Below, in pieces: positions 7,660 to 14,750 of a DNA stretch of 27,193 bases. Each line of letters starts with the position of its first letter. Position 1 is the first letter of the stretch. The position numbers were made by a program, and so were the translations under genes. The notes beneath the pieces were generated by a model. That model saw only the letters and a program-made list of their open reading frames with translations, was not told where the DNA came from and did no database searches. This stretch comes from an uncultured Lachnospiraceae bacterium. GTDB taxonomy: Bacteria; Bacillota; Clostridia; Lachnospirales; Lachnospiraceae. The stretch lies in assembly GCA_934408585.1 (NCBI GenBank), contig CAKRVA010000021.1, positions 1 through 27,193 of the forward strand. Direction: 5' to 3'.

Positions 7660-7899
7660 TTAAAATACGCTTAAATTTAAAACTATCGAAATCAGCATAA
7701 AGCCGATTGCCAGATACTTGGTGATTTTCACAAGGTTTCCTTCCATCGAACGTCCCTTGTTCTTACCCCAATAAGTTTCTGCCATTCCACTAATAGCTCC
7801 TAAACCTGCGGACTTGCCTTCTTGCATCAGTACCAGCACTGTTAATGCGATACACAATATAATAAAAATAATCTGAATTATAATCTTTAATACTGCCAT
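7660..7899 (-). CDS. secG: Preprotein translocase subunit SecG
   Basis: The 79-residue protein has the SecG layout: an N-terminal membrane helix (~3-24), a conserved cytoplasmic loop VLMQEGKSAGLGAISGMAETYWGKNKGRS, and a second helix (~58-78). SecG assists SecYE in protein export. The ATG at 7899 is preceded by AGGAGGT with 6-nt spacing; longer in-frame starts lack this. It has its own promoter at 7930-7958 and a terminator directly behind it. secG next to rnr and smpB is a common Firmicutes order. Confidence 0.95.
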   Translation of the reverse strand: MAVLKIIIQIIFIILCIALTVLVLMQEGKSAGLGAISGMAETYWGKNKGRSMEGNLVKITKYLAIGFMLISIVLNLSVF

Positions 7900-7929
7900 T
7901 TTTATACCTCCTAATGCCAAGCAAGGTTT

Positions 7930-7958
7930 AGTTTATCATAAGTATTTTTGATTTGCAA
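7930..7958 (-). promoter_or_regulatory. secG promoter
   Basis: On the minus strand TTGCAA (7953-7958), a 17-nt spacer and an extended -10 TGA-TAAACT (7930-7935) lie about 30 nt before the secG ATG. The box matches are moderate, helped by the TGn extension. Confidence 0.6.
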
Positions 7959-7978
7959 GTAATTTCTTTGACAATCTT

Positions 7979-9412
7979 TTAATTTGCCGCCGGTGTCGGT
8001 GTTGCTGCTGCAGGAACCACTTCTTCTATCGGGTCCGGTATCAGAATTCCATCTGCCGTCGTATGATATGCAACATCTTCCAAAACCACTGCCTGATTTC
8101 TTACAAGTGCTCCGGTCTCATCAAAATAATACATATTTTTATTGATTTCAACAGCTCCTGTTACTACGTTTCCATCTGCCTGTGCATAATACGTCTTATT
8201 ATCGGCATCAAAGAATCCAATCACTTTTGCACCGGTTTCCGGAGCATAGTAACATTTACCTGTTTCGGTTGTTACAAATCCATGCTGTCTGACACCCTCT
8301 GCATTAAATAGGAATTCTGCACCGTCAATTACCTGTGCTCCGATATACATATGGCCATCGGTACGGTCAAAGAAGTAGAAATTCCCTTTTTCATCACTCA
8401 GCCATTCCCGTTTCATAATGCCATTATTGGCAGGCTCATAAAAATACTTCTGATTGTCCAGTGTCACCCATCCGGTTGTTTTAACACCTTCTGCGGTAAA
8501 ATAATAATCTGCACCATCCACATTGCACTGACCTCTTGCAATGCTTCCATCCTGTGGTGTCAGATAATAGGTTTTATCTCCTTCGGTGTACCAGCCACGG
8601 ACCAGATTACCTGCTCCATCCAGATAATAGCGGGTATCATTAAAATCCACCCAGCCTTTCTGCATTCTCCAGTTACGATAAAATCTCACATTTCCGTTAT
8701 GCTCAATAAATCCTTCCGGAATAATCAGATTGCTGTAATCCTTATACTGATAATTGACGTCTACTCTTCCGCCAAAGCCATTTACCTTTCCTGAGCTGCT
8801 GTACTGCCAGAAGCATACATTATTATTGTGTTCACAGGAACTGTTGTATTGGGCAACCCAGCGGTCCCATCCACAAATTCCTAATTTTCCATCAAAAAAG
8901 TTCTTATAAGAATAAACCATTGGATAATATCCAGCCTCATCGATTGTGGTACAAAAAGCATTTACCAGATCAATCAGCTGCTGATTGGATAATCCCTTAT
9001 GGCATCTGTCTTCAATATCAAAAACTACCGGATAGTTGACCGTATAGCCATCAATCCACTGCAATACCAGATTTGCTTCTTCTCTTGCCTGTTCCGGTGT
9101 TGTTGCATAGGAATATAAATATACTCCCGTCTTAAGTCCTGCCGCCTGTGCTCCTGTAATGTTTGCTGCAAACTGCGGGTCCACACCACTCTTGGTACTT
9201 CCTACTTTAATAAATGTGAATTTCATACCGGCTGCGGCAACCTGATTCCAGTTTACTGCTCCATTGTGCTTTGATACATCCACGCCCTGTGCGATAGCTC
9301 CATTTGCAGTAACAGCTGCACTTACGGATGCATTTGGTAACATTGCCAATATTGCTGCTGTCATAAGCAATGCCATTCCTTTTTTGCAAATCTGATAAAG
9401 TCTGTTCTTCAT
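7979..9412 (-). CDS. Secreted GH25 muramidase with cell-wall-binding repeats
   Basis: The 477-residue protein has a signal peptide (about 1-33, ending near ASVSA). A glycoside hydrolase 25 domain (~42-228) follows, which would cleave the MurNAc-GlcNAc bond of peptidoglycan. Catalytic residues match the family: D45 in GVDVSKHNG and D132/E134 in VVFDIED. From ~235 to ~460 there are about ten aromatic-rich repeats of the choline-binding/glucan-binding type (GW..., YY, G-rich), probably anchoring it to wall polymers. The tail ends in a Pro/Ala/Thr stretch. The ATG at 9412 has AAGGGG 9-11 nt upstream and is the only start giving a clean signal peptide. It is probably monocistronic, between its own promoter and the secG promoter. 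It could be an autolysin or competition factor. Confidence 0.92.
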   Translation of the reverse strand: MKNRLYQICKKGMALLMTAAILAMLPNASVSAAVTANGAIAQGVDVSKHNGAVNWNQVAAAGMKFTFIKVGSTKSGVDPQFAANITGAQAAGLKTGVYLYSYATTPEQAREEANLVLQWIDGYTVNYPVVFDIEDRCHKGLSNQQLIDLVNAFCTTIDEAGYYPMVYSYKNFFDGKLGICGWDRWVAQYNSSCEHNNNVCFWQYSSSGKVNGFGGRVDVNYQYKDYSNLIIPEGFIEHNGNVRFYRNWRMQKGWVDFNDTRYYLDGAGNLVRGWYTEGDKTYYLTPQDGSIARGQCNVDGADYYFTAEGVKTTGWVTLDNQKYFYEPANNGIMKREWLSDEKGNFYFFDRTDGHMYIGAQVIDGAEFLFNAEGVRQHGFVTTETGKCYYAPETGAKVIGFFDADNKTYYAQADGNVVTGAVEINKNMYYFDETGALVRNQAVVLEDVAYHTTADGILIPDPIEEVVPAAATPTPAAN

Positions 9413-9449
9413 TCGTAAATACCCCTTTGTAATTTTATCCGTCTTTTTT

Positions 9450-9497
9450 ATTCTATCGGGTTTACATAAGGGCGTCAACAAATATTTCAAATTTGTT
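9450..9497 (-). promoter_or_regulatory. Promoter of the GH25 gene with overlapping inverted repeat
   Basis: On the minus strand TTGACG (9473-9478), a 17-nt spacer and TAGAAT (9450-9455) form a near-consensus promoter about 40 nt before the start codon. A perfect 7-bp inverted repeat AACAAAT/ATTTGTT (9477-9497, 7-nt gap) touches the -35 box and could be an operator. No U tract follows, so it is not a terminator for eno. Confidence 0.7.
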
Positions 9498-9524
9498 ACA
9501 TGGAAATTTCTTACAGTTTACAAT

Positions 9525-10832
9525 TTACTTTTCGGTGTCACCATAACCGGTCAGATATACGGCTGTTTCTGCCAGATCTTCTTCGATTCGAAGCAGCTGG
9601 TTATACTTTGCCACACGTTCGGAACGCGATGGTGCTCCGGTCTTAATCTGTCCGGTATTCAATGCTACACATAAATCTGCAATCGTCGTGTCCTCCGTTT
9701 CACCGGAACGATGAGATACAATTGCCGTATAACCCGCTTTGTGGGCAAGGTCAATCGTTTCCATTGTTTCCGATAAGGTTCCTATCTGATTTAACTTAAT
9801 CAAAATAGAATTTCCGCATCCAAGCTTAATTCCCGCAGAAAGACGTTTTGCATTTGTTACAAACAGATCATCTCCTACCAGCTGGATTTTATTTCCGAGC
9901 TCTGCAGTAAGCAGTTTCCAGCCATCCCAATCTTCCTCATCCAAAGCATCTTCAATAGAAAAAATAGGATAACGTTCCACGAGCTGCTTCCAATGCTCAA
10001 TCAATTCCTGAGACGTAAAGTGCTGTCCGGTCTTTGGCTGGATATATTCTCCCTTTTTGTTTCCCTTCCATTCGGATGCTGCCGCATCCATTGCAATTTT
10101 AAAATCCTTTCCCGGTTGAAAGCCTGCTCTTTTTACAGCTTCCAAAATACATTGGATTGCTTCTTCGTCACTGTCAAGATTAGGTGCAAAACCGCCTTCA
10201 TCCCCTACGGACGTTGCCAGTCCTCTGCTTTTTAATATCGAAGAAAGTGTATGAAAAACCTCCGCACACCAACGTAACGCCTCACGGAAGGAAGAGGCAC
10301 CTACCGGCATAATCATAAACTCCTGCACATCAATATTATTAGCCGCATGCGCGCCACCGTTTAAAATATTCATCATCGGAATCGGCAATACCTTTGATGA
10401 TACTCCTCCCAGATACTGATACAGCGGCAGCTCCTGTGCGTTTGCTGCTGCATGTGCATTAGCAAGTGAAACTGCAAGCATTGCGTTTGCACCAAGGCTT
10501 TCTTTGTTTTCCGTACCATCCGTATCAATCAGGATGCGGTCTACCAATGCCTGTTTCAATCCGTTTTTTCCAGCCAGTGCTTCTTTGATTCTTGTATTGA
10601 TATTCGTAACTGCCTTTGTTACTCCAAGTCCATAGTAGCGCTTTTCTCCGTCACGCAGCTCCACCGCCTCAAATTGTCCGGTGCTTGCTCCAGATGGAAC
10701 CGCCGCCCTTCCTGTGTATCGTTTTCCTGTTTCCGTGTCCGTCAGCACCACCTCAGCCTCTACGGTCGGATTCCCTCTGGAATCCAGAATTTCTCTTCCA
10801 TGTATGTTCGTAATCTGCAAATATTTTTTCAT
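9525..10832 (-). CDS. eno: Enolase
   Basis: The 435-residue enzyme converts 2-phosphoglycerate to phosphoenolpyruvate in glycolysis. The N-terminus YLQITNIHGREILDSRGNPT is typical. Active-site landmarks are visible: GGAHAANNIDVQEFMIMP (159-176), E212 in GDEGGFAPN, Mg ligands D249, E294 and D321, catalytic K346 in ILIKLNQIGT, and SHRSGETEDT. Internal starts upstream were rejected because AAAGGGG lies 4-5 nt before the ATG at 10832. It is separated from gpmI and tpiA, with which it often clusters in Firmicutes. It is divergent from the PMT-like gene. No clear terminator follows it before the GH25 promoter. Confidence 0.98.
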   Translation of the reverse strand: MKKYLQITNIHGREILDSRGNPTVEAEVVLTDTETGKRYTGRAAVPSGASTGQFEAVELRDGEKRYYGLGVTKAVTNINTRIKEALAGKNGLKQALVDRILIDTDGTENKESLGANAMLAVSLANAHAAANAQELPLYQYLGGVSSKVLPIPMMNILNGGAHAANNIDVQEFMIMPVGASSFREALRWCAEVFHTLSSILKSRGLATSVGDEGGFAPNLDSDEEAIQCILEAVKRAGFQPGKDFKIAMDAAASEWKGNKKGEYIQPKTGQHFTSQELIEHWKQLVERYPIFSIEDALDEEDWDGWKLLTAELGNKIQLVGDDLFVTNAKRLSAGIKLGCGNSILIKLNQIGTLSETMETIDLAHKAGYTAIVSHRSGETEDTTIADLCVALNTGQIKTGAPSRSERVAKYNQLLRIEEDLAETAVYLTGYGDTEK

Positions 10833-10864
10833 AAAATCCCCTTTCATTTTCTTCTTTTTTAACA

Positions 10865-10893
10865 TTGTTTCCCATAGCAATAATTGCTATACT
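10865..10893 (+). promoter_or_regulatory. Promoter of the PMT-like gene with palindrome in the spacer
   Basis: On the plus strand TTGTTT (10865-10870), a 17-nt spacer and TATACT (10888-10893) form a good SigA promoter. The spacer contains a perfect 7-bp inverted repeat ATAGCAA-taa-TTGCTAT (10874-10890), the size and place of a repressor operator. Because eno starts at 10832 in the other direction, a bound protein could affect both genes. The eno promoter itself is not clear; TAGAAT on the minus strand near 10908-10913 is a weak candidate. Confidence 0.55.
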
Positions 10894-10925
10894 AGATTTA
10901 ATTATTATTCTATAGAAGGTAACCA

Positions 10926-12635
10926 TTGATTATGAAATTAAATTTTATGAACAAAAAAGACTATATCTGTATGGGAATTCTTACCCTGTTTTTTACGATT
11001 CTTGTTTTTTTCCGCATTGGAAATACATATGCACCACAAACGAGTTATACTGCGACATCGGATAATTGTGATATTGTCCTTGATTTGGGAGAATACAAAG
11101 ACCTCGGTGCCATCCATATATTCCTCGGCAATCTGAACACCAGAAAGTTTTCCATTTCTGCATTTGATGAATCTACCGGTTCCTGGATGCTGGTAAACGG
11201 AGAAGCCACCGCTGAATCCGTCTTTGCCTGGAATACGATTGAGGTCAATATGAATCTGCGTTATCTCGGTCTTGTTGCCTTGGATGATACCTGTGTTTTG
11301 AATGAAATGGTTCTGACTGCTCCGGATGGAACCGTGATTACTCCGGTTGCAGACAGCCGGTACGATGCTCTGTTTGACGAGCAGGAAATGTACCCGGAAG
11401 TCAAAACGTATCTGACCGGCACGATGTTTGATGAAGTATATCACGGTCGTACTGCCTATGAATTTATTCACGGTCTTGTGACTTACGAAACCACACACCC
11501 TCAGCTTGGAAAAGTCCTTATTGCCCTGGGTGTCCGTATATTCGGCATGACCCCGTTTGGCTGGCGCTTTATGTCTGCACTCTTTGGAATTCTTCTCGTT
11601 CCACTAATGTACCTTTTTGCCAAACGCATGTTTAAAGATACGTTTGTTGCTACTGCGACGACCTTGCTTGTTACCTTTGACTGTATGCACTTTACGTTAT
11701 CCAGAATTGCAACGATAGATATTTTTGTTGCTTTTTTCATCATATTGGCTTACTACTATCTGTACCGGTATTTTCTTGTCGATATGGAATACCGTCAGAG
11801 TCCACAATCATTGACCGATAAATTTCCCCCTCGCAATGTTTATCTTCTTTTAGCGTTGTGCGGTGTCGGAATGTCCTGTGCCATTGCAACCAAGCTTACC
11901 GGTGTTTACGCTGCAGCCGGTCTTGCTGTTTTATTTTTCTGGTATACGATTACCCATTTTCCAAAGAAGCAGACTCTTCGCCTGTTTCTCTTCTGCTGCG
12001 TATTTTTTGTGATATTACCACTTGTTCTGTATACACTTGCTTACATTCCTGTCGTCGGTGCAAATGGTTACGACGGTCTGATTGATAAAACCATTAAAAA
12101 CACCCAGTATATGTTCTGGTATCACTCTACCTTAAAGGCGGAACATTATTACAGTTCTCCTTATTATGAGTGGCCCATTATCTGGATGCCGTTGCTTTAT
12201 GCAAATGATGCCGTAAATGCCACGGATGTAAGTGCCGTAAGCTGTATGGGAAATCCTGCTATCTGGTGGGTTGGAATTCCCTGTGTATTGTTTGTATTCT
12301 ATCGTTTCATTGGAAAACGTGATAAAATTGCAGGCTTTTTAAGTATTTCCTATCTTGCACAATATCTCCCCTGGATTATCATGGGACTTGGTGGTGGACG
12401 AATCACTTTTATTTATCATTATTTTCCTTCTATTCTATTTACTATGCTGATGATGGGATATACGATGAAATATCTGATAACCAAGCTGCCTAAAAGCAAA
12501 AAAGCAATTACCATATATCTGGTAATTGCCTGTTTGTGTTTCTTTGTATTTTATCCTCTGGTTTCCGGATTTCCGGCAAACCGGGAATATGGCATGAAAC
12601 TTCGTCTGCTTAAAGACTGGATTCTTGTTCTTTAA
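10926..12635 (+). CDS. PMT/GT39-like polyprenyl-phosphate-dependent glycosyltransferase with discoidin-like insert
   Basis: This 569-residue polytopic protein belongs to the GT-C fold, PMT (GT39) type, which moves a sugar from a polyprenyl-phosphate carrier to a protein or other acceptor outside the membrane. The catalytic-loop motif DEVYHGRTAYEF (169-180, D169/E170) and HPQLGK (191-196) are visible, then about ten membrane helices. Between the first helix (~13-31) and the DE motif lies a beta-rich stretch (~38-135) that looks like a discoidin/F5-8C carbohydrate-binding module. It is the only plus-strand gene. AAGG lies 6 nt before a TTG at 10926 and 12 nt before an ATG at 10932; TTG is preferred but unproven. 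Its 3' end overlaps the convergent gene by 26 bp. Confidence 0.85.
   Translation: MIMKLNFMNKKDYICMGILTLFFTILVFFRIGNTYAPQTSYTATSDNCDIVLDLGEYKDLGAIHIFLGNLNTRKFSISAFDESTGSWMLVNGEATAESVFAWNTIEVNMNLRYLGLVALDDTCVLNEMVLTAPDGTVITPVADSRYDALFDEQEMYPEVKTYLTGTMFDEVYHGRTAYEFIHGLVTYETTHPQLGKVLIALGVRIFGMTPFGWRFMSALFGILLVPLMYLFAKRMFKDTFVATATTLLVTFDCMHFTLSRIATIDIFVAFFIILAYYYLYRYFLVDMEYRQSPQSLTDKFPPRNVYLLLALCGVGMSCAIATKLTGVYAAAGLAVLFFWYTITHFPKKQTLRLFLFCCVFFVILPLVLYTLAYIPVVGANGYDGLIDKTIKNTQYMFWYHSTLKAEHYYSSPYYEWPIIWMPLLYANDAVNATDVSAVSCMGNPAIWWVGIPCVLFVFYRFIGKRDKIAGFLSISYLAQYLPWIIMGLGGGRITFIYHYFPSILFTMLMMGYTMKYLITKLPKSKKAITIYLVIACLCFFVFYPLVSGFPANREYGMKLRLLKDWILVL
12498..12529 (-). terminator. Terminator of the minus-strand GT-C gene, inside the PMT coding sequence
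   Basis: On the minus strand GCAATTACC/GGTAATTGC (12504-12512 with 12521-12529, 8-nt loop) runs into TTTTTT. It lies about 80 nt past the stop codon of the leftward gene at 12610 and inside the coding region of the rightward gene (encoding KKAITIYLVIACL). On the plus strand no U tract follows. Confidence 0.75.
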
Positions 12636-13815
12636 TCTGACGATATAAATCTTTACCAACAATAACAATTAATGCAAGGAGTCCAATCGCAATATAGGTA
12701 ATCGGTACAATATGCTGTGCAATCAGATATGGCATAAACGTCAATATGGAAACCAGCATAAATCCACATGTTATAATGATTTTTTTGCCATTCATCACCC
12801 CATAAACAATCGCGAGCAAATCAACAAGGAATCCGTAACGGTCGTGCATGTGTGGCAAAATATACACCGTAAGTGCAACGGTAAACAATGCAAGTGTAAC
12901 CATCAGTTCATTTGTAAGCACAATCTTTTTCGTATAAAAATAATATGCCAGAACACCTAATACAACTACCAGCATAAACACACCAGCACCACTAACCTCC
13001 TGCGCATGATACATATCCGGCATTGCCTCTCCCAATAATGCATAAATATTGGGATATTCCAATGTTCCCCACGGATAATAAGAGGACTGTTCAAAATAAA
13101 TTCCCATTAATTCTTTAAAATCTCTACCCAAAAGCCACGCCGGCAGTGCACTGATGACATAAATCACCGGTATGTACAGAAAATGCCGCAGCTTAATCGT
13201 TTTTCCTTTCAGCCACATAATAATTAAAAACGGAACAATAAATAATGTCTGCAGTTTAAAAGAAAAGGCTATTCCGATAAAAATCAGACATTTTCTACTG
13301 TCATCCTTAAAAAAGAACAGTAATGCCAGCAAAATAAATGTGGTATAAATGATATCACACTGACACCAGTAAGCACTGTCCAGAATTACCGTCGGGCAAA
13401 GAAGCAATATCGACATTCCGAGAATTGCCTTATGTTTCTCACGGGTAATCTGAAATATAAGAAAGAACATGGTAATTGCTGCCACGTAATCAAAGACTAT
13501 GGATATCATTTTTAATCCATACAGGTCATTGGTCGTCAGGTAAGAAACCAGACACATCAGATACATGTAGGGGGATGTATAATTTGAAATCTGATGGTCC
13601 AGCGAAAGGAATCCACCGGTTTCGCGGATTTCTTCCATCCAAAGCTTTAAAAAACCAAAATAGTCGGCAGACTCAATCGGCATCAATTTCCATCGTACCA
13701 GAAATGCAAGTACAAACAGGCATAAGATGTATGCCAGATCAACTACCTTCCATTTTATTTTTCCTGTCGAAATCGTCTTATTTAAAAACAAATCTAATTT
13801 TCTTGTATTCCCCAT
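12610..13815 (-). CDS. Polytopic GT-C-type glycosyltransferase (Gpi18/mannosyltransferase-like)
   Basis: The 401-residue membrane protein has about ten predicted helices. A first extracytoplasmic loop carries an acidic motif (ESADYFGFLKLWMEEIRETGG, Asp ~51) placed like the catalytic Asp of GT-C enzymes related to Gpi18 and ALG6. Other conserved-looking parts are AYWCQCDIIYTTF, AFSFKLQ and LPHMHDRYGF near the C-terminus. The sugar and acceptor are unknown. AAGGA lies 7 nt before the ATG at 13815. It follows the Rpn-like remnant by 16 nt and is likely on the same transcript. Its last 26 bp overlap the end of the convergent PMT-like gene. Confidence 0.8.
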   Translation of the reverse strand: MGNTRKLDLFLNKTISTGKIKWKVVDLAYILCLFVLAFLVRWKLMPIESADYFGFLKLWMEEIRETGGFLSLDHQISNYTSPYMYLMCLVSYLTTNDLYGLKMISIVFDYVAAITMFFLIFQITREKHKAILGMSILLLCPTVILDSAYWCQCDIIYTTFILLALLFFFKDDSRKCLIFIGIAFSFKLQTLFIVPFLIIMWLKGKTIKLRHFLYIPVIYVISALPAWLLGRDFKELMGIYFEQSSYYPWGTLEYPNIYALLGEAMPDMYHAQEVSGAGVFMLVVVLGVLAYYFYTKKIVLTNELMVTLALFTVALTVYILPHMHDRYGFLVDLLAIVYGVMNGKKIIITCGFMLVSILTFMPYLIAQHIVPITYIAIGLLALIVIVGKDLYRQIKEQESSL

Positions 13816-13831
13816 GATGTGTTCCTTTTCT

Positions 13832-14440
13832 TTATTTCATTAAATGATACAGGTTCATCAGAACATCCTTTTTCGGGATGTCTAAATCCTGTGAAATTTC
13901 TTCCAGGCTTTTTCCCTTTCGGTACAACGTTTGTACCAGTTCTTTTTTCATTTCTTTGCGCCCGTTAGATTCTCCCAGCTTTACTCCACGCATTTCACCG
14001 CGTTTTTCCGCTTCCGCAAGTAAGTCTTTCATTGCCTGGCACATATCATAGCTCCCCTCCTTCTCATAATGTTTCTTTCGAATAAGGAGCATGGATTCTC
14101 CCAGAATCATTCCTGCTGTTATGTAAGTATCTTCATCCAAATGGCTCAGTCTTTTGGAATTTGCCCTGCAATACTGTCTCAGTGACTCTTTCCGGTCACA
14201 TCTTCGTAAAAATCCAATGACCTCACGTAATCCGGTCTGATACAGTTTTTCATCCGGTCCGTCAAAAATGGGTGGATGTTGTTCCTGGGAATGCACATAG
14301 CATTGATACAACTTACTTTCTCTACTAAAGTCTAGCATATCACCATCAGAATAACAAGCAAGCTCCTGCACTCTTCTGAAATCATCCAGAATTTCCGGCT
14401 TCGACAAATAGTCCAGAATCTGTTTCCCCTTCTGGTTCAT
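13832..14440 (-). pseudogene. Truncated Rpn/PD-(D/E)XK-transposase-family protein (C-terminal part)
   Basis: The 202-residue frame looks like the C-terminal half of Rpn-type proteins (PDDEXK_2 family, recombination-promoting nucleases). Visible parts are LDEDTYITAGMI, YDMCQAMKDLLAEAEKRGE, a Gly/Glu-rich helix, and a terminal helix-turn-helix-like GKSLEEISQDLDIPKKDV. The nuclease core that normally precedes this is absent, and the protein is roughly 100 residues shorter than full members. It still has a clean AGGAGG 5 nt before the ATG at 14440 and a promoter, so it may be a functional short form. A GTG two codons upstream overlaps the ribosome binding site and is rejected. It lies beside the palindromic element at 14597-14731. 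Confidence 0.6.
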
Positions 14441-14494
14441 AAACACCTCCTTATGAAATTGTATGGTTTCTGTTCTTTGTGTTCGTTGGAATAT

Positions 14495-14509
14495 CGGGCG
14501 AAACGCCCG
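14495..14509 (-). other. Short GC-rich hairpin in 5' leader
   Basis: CGGGCG-AAA-CGCCCG forms a perfect 6-bp stem in the ~80-nt leader between the promoter at 14528-14556 and the gene start at 14440. No U tract follows on either strand, so it is not a standard terminator. It may be an mRNA-stability element. Confidence 0.5.
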
Positions 14510-14527
14510 TGGATTTCAGATGCTTAC

Positions 14528-14556
14528 AATTTACCATAATCACGGACTATTTTCAA
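14528..14556 (-). promoter_or_regulatory. Promoter of the Rpn-remnant/GT-C transcript
   Basis: On the minus strand TTGAAA (14551-14556), a 17-nt spacer ending in TGG, and TAAATT (14528-14533) give an extended -10 promoter. It would drive the remnant gene and the GT-C gene at 12610-13815. Confidence 0.6.
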
Positions 14557-14596
14557 TGAAATATTTGCCATGATAATAAAATAATGCTTGATGTTA

Positions 14597-14731
14597 CAAT
14601 GACTTCGTGAAAATGCCTTTTTGCACGATGGAAATGAGACTCTAAAATCGTGGAAGCCTTTGCTGAACACGATTTTTGTTTTTGAGGCTCATTGGAATGT
14701 TCCGTGCAACGGAATTTGAACGAAGTCATTG
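14597..14731. repeat. 135-bp imperfect palindrome, MITE-like or structured RNA
   Basis: The ends are perfect 12-bp inverted repeats, CAATGACTTCGT (14597-14608) and ACGAAGTCATTG (14720-14731). Inside, further arms pair in register: TTGCACG (14621-14627) with CGTGCAA (14703-14709), AATGAG (14633-14638) with CTCATT (14688-14693), CTC with GAG, and AAAATCGTG (14644-14652) with CACGATTTT (14668-14676). The whole stretch can fold into one long bulged hairpin. It lies between the ABC gene stop (14751) and the promoter of the Rpn remnant. Short reading frames through it have no coding character. No clear target-site duplication was seen. Confidence 0.7.
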
Positions 14732-14750
14732 CTACTATCAATCTTTAATT

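Noticed and set aside
8000..8700. Repeats in the GH25 gene as DNA repeats or CRISPR
   Set aside because: The periodicity is at protein level (cell-wall-binding repeats) and the DNA copies are diverged.
9477..9497. Inverted repeat as eno terminator
   Set aside because: It is A/T-rich, has no U tract after it and overlaps the GH25 promoter; an operator is more likely.
10938..11498. 186-codon open frame on the minus strand
   Set aside because: It is antisense to the PMT-like gene, which has clear catalytic motifs and a promoter.
14495..14509. GC-rich hairpin as a terminator
   Set aside because: No U tract follows on either strand, and it lies in the leader of an apparently active gene.
14553..14741. 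62-codon open frame on the minus strand
   Set aside because: It crosses the 135-bp palindrome; its sequence is dictated by the inverted repeats and it has no ribosome binding site of note.
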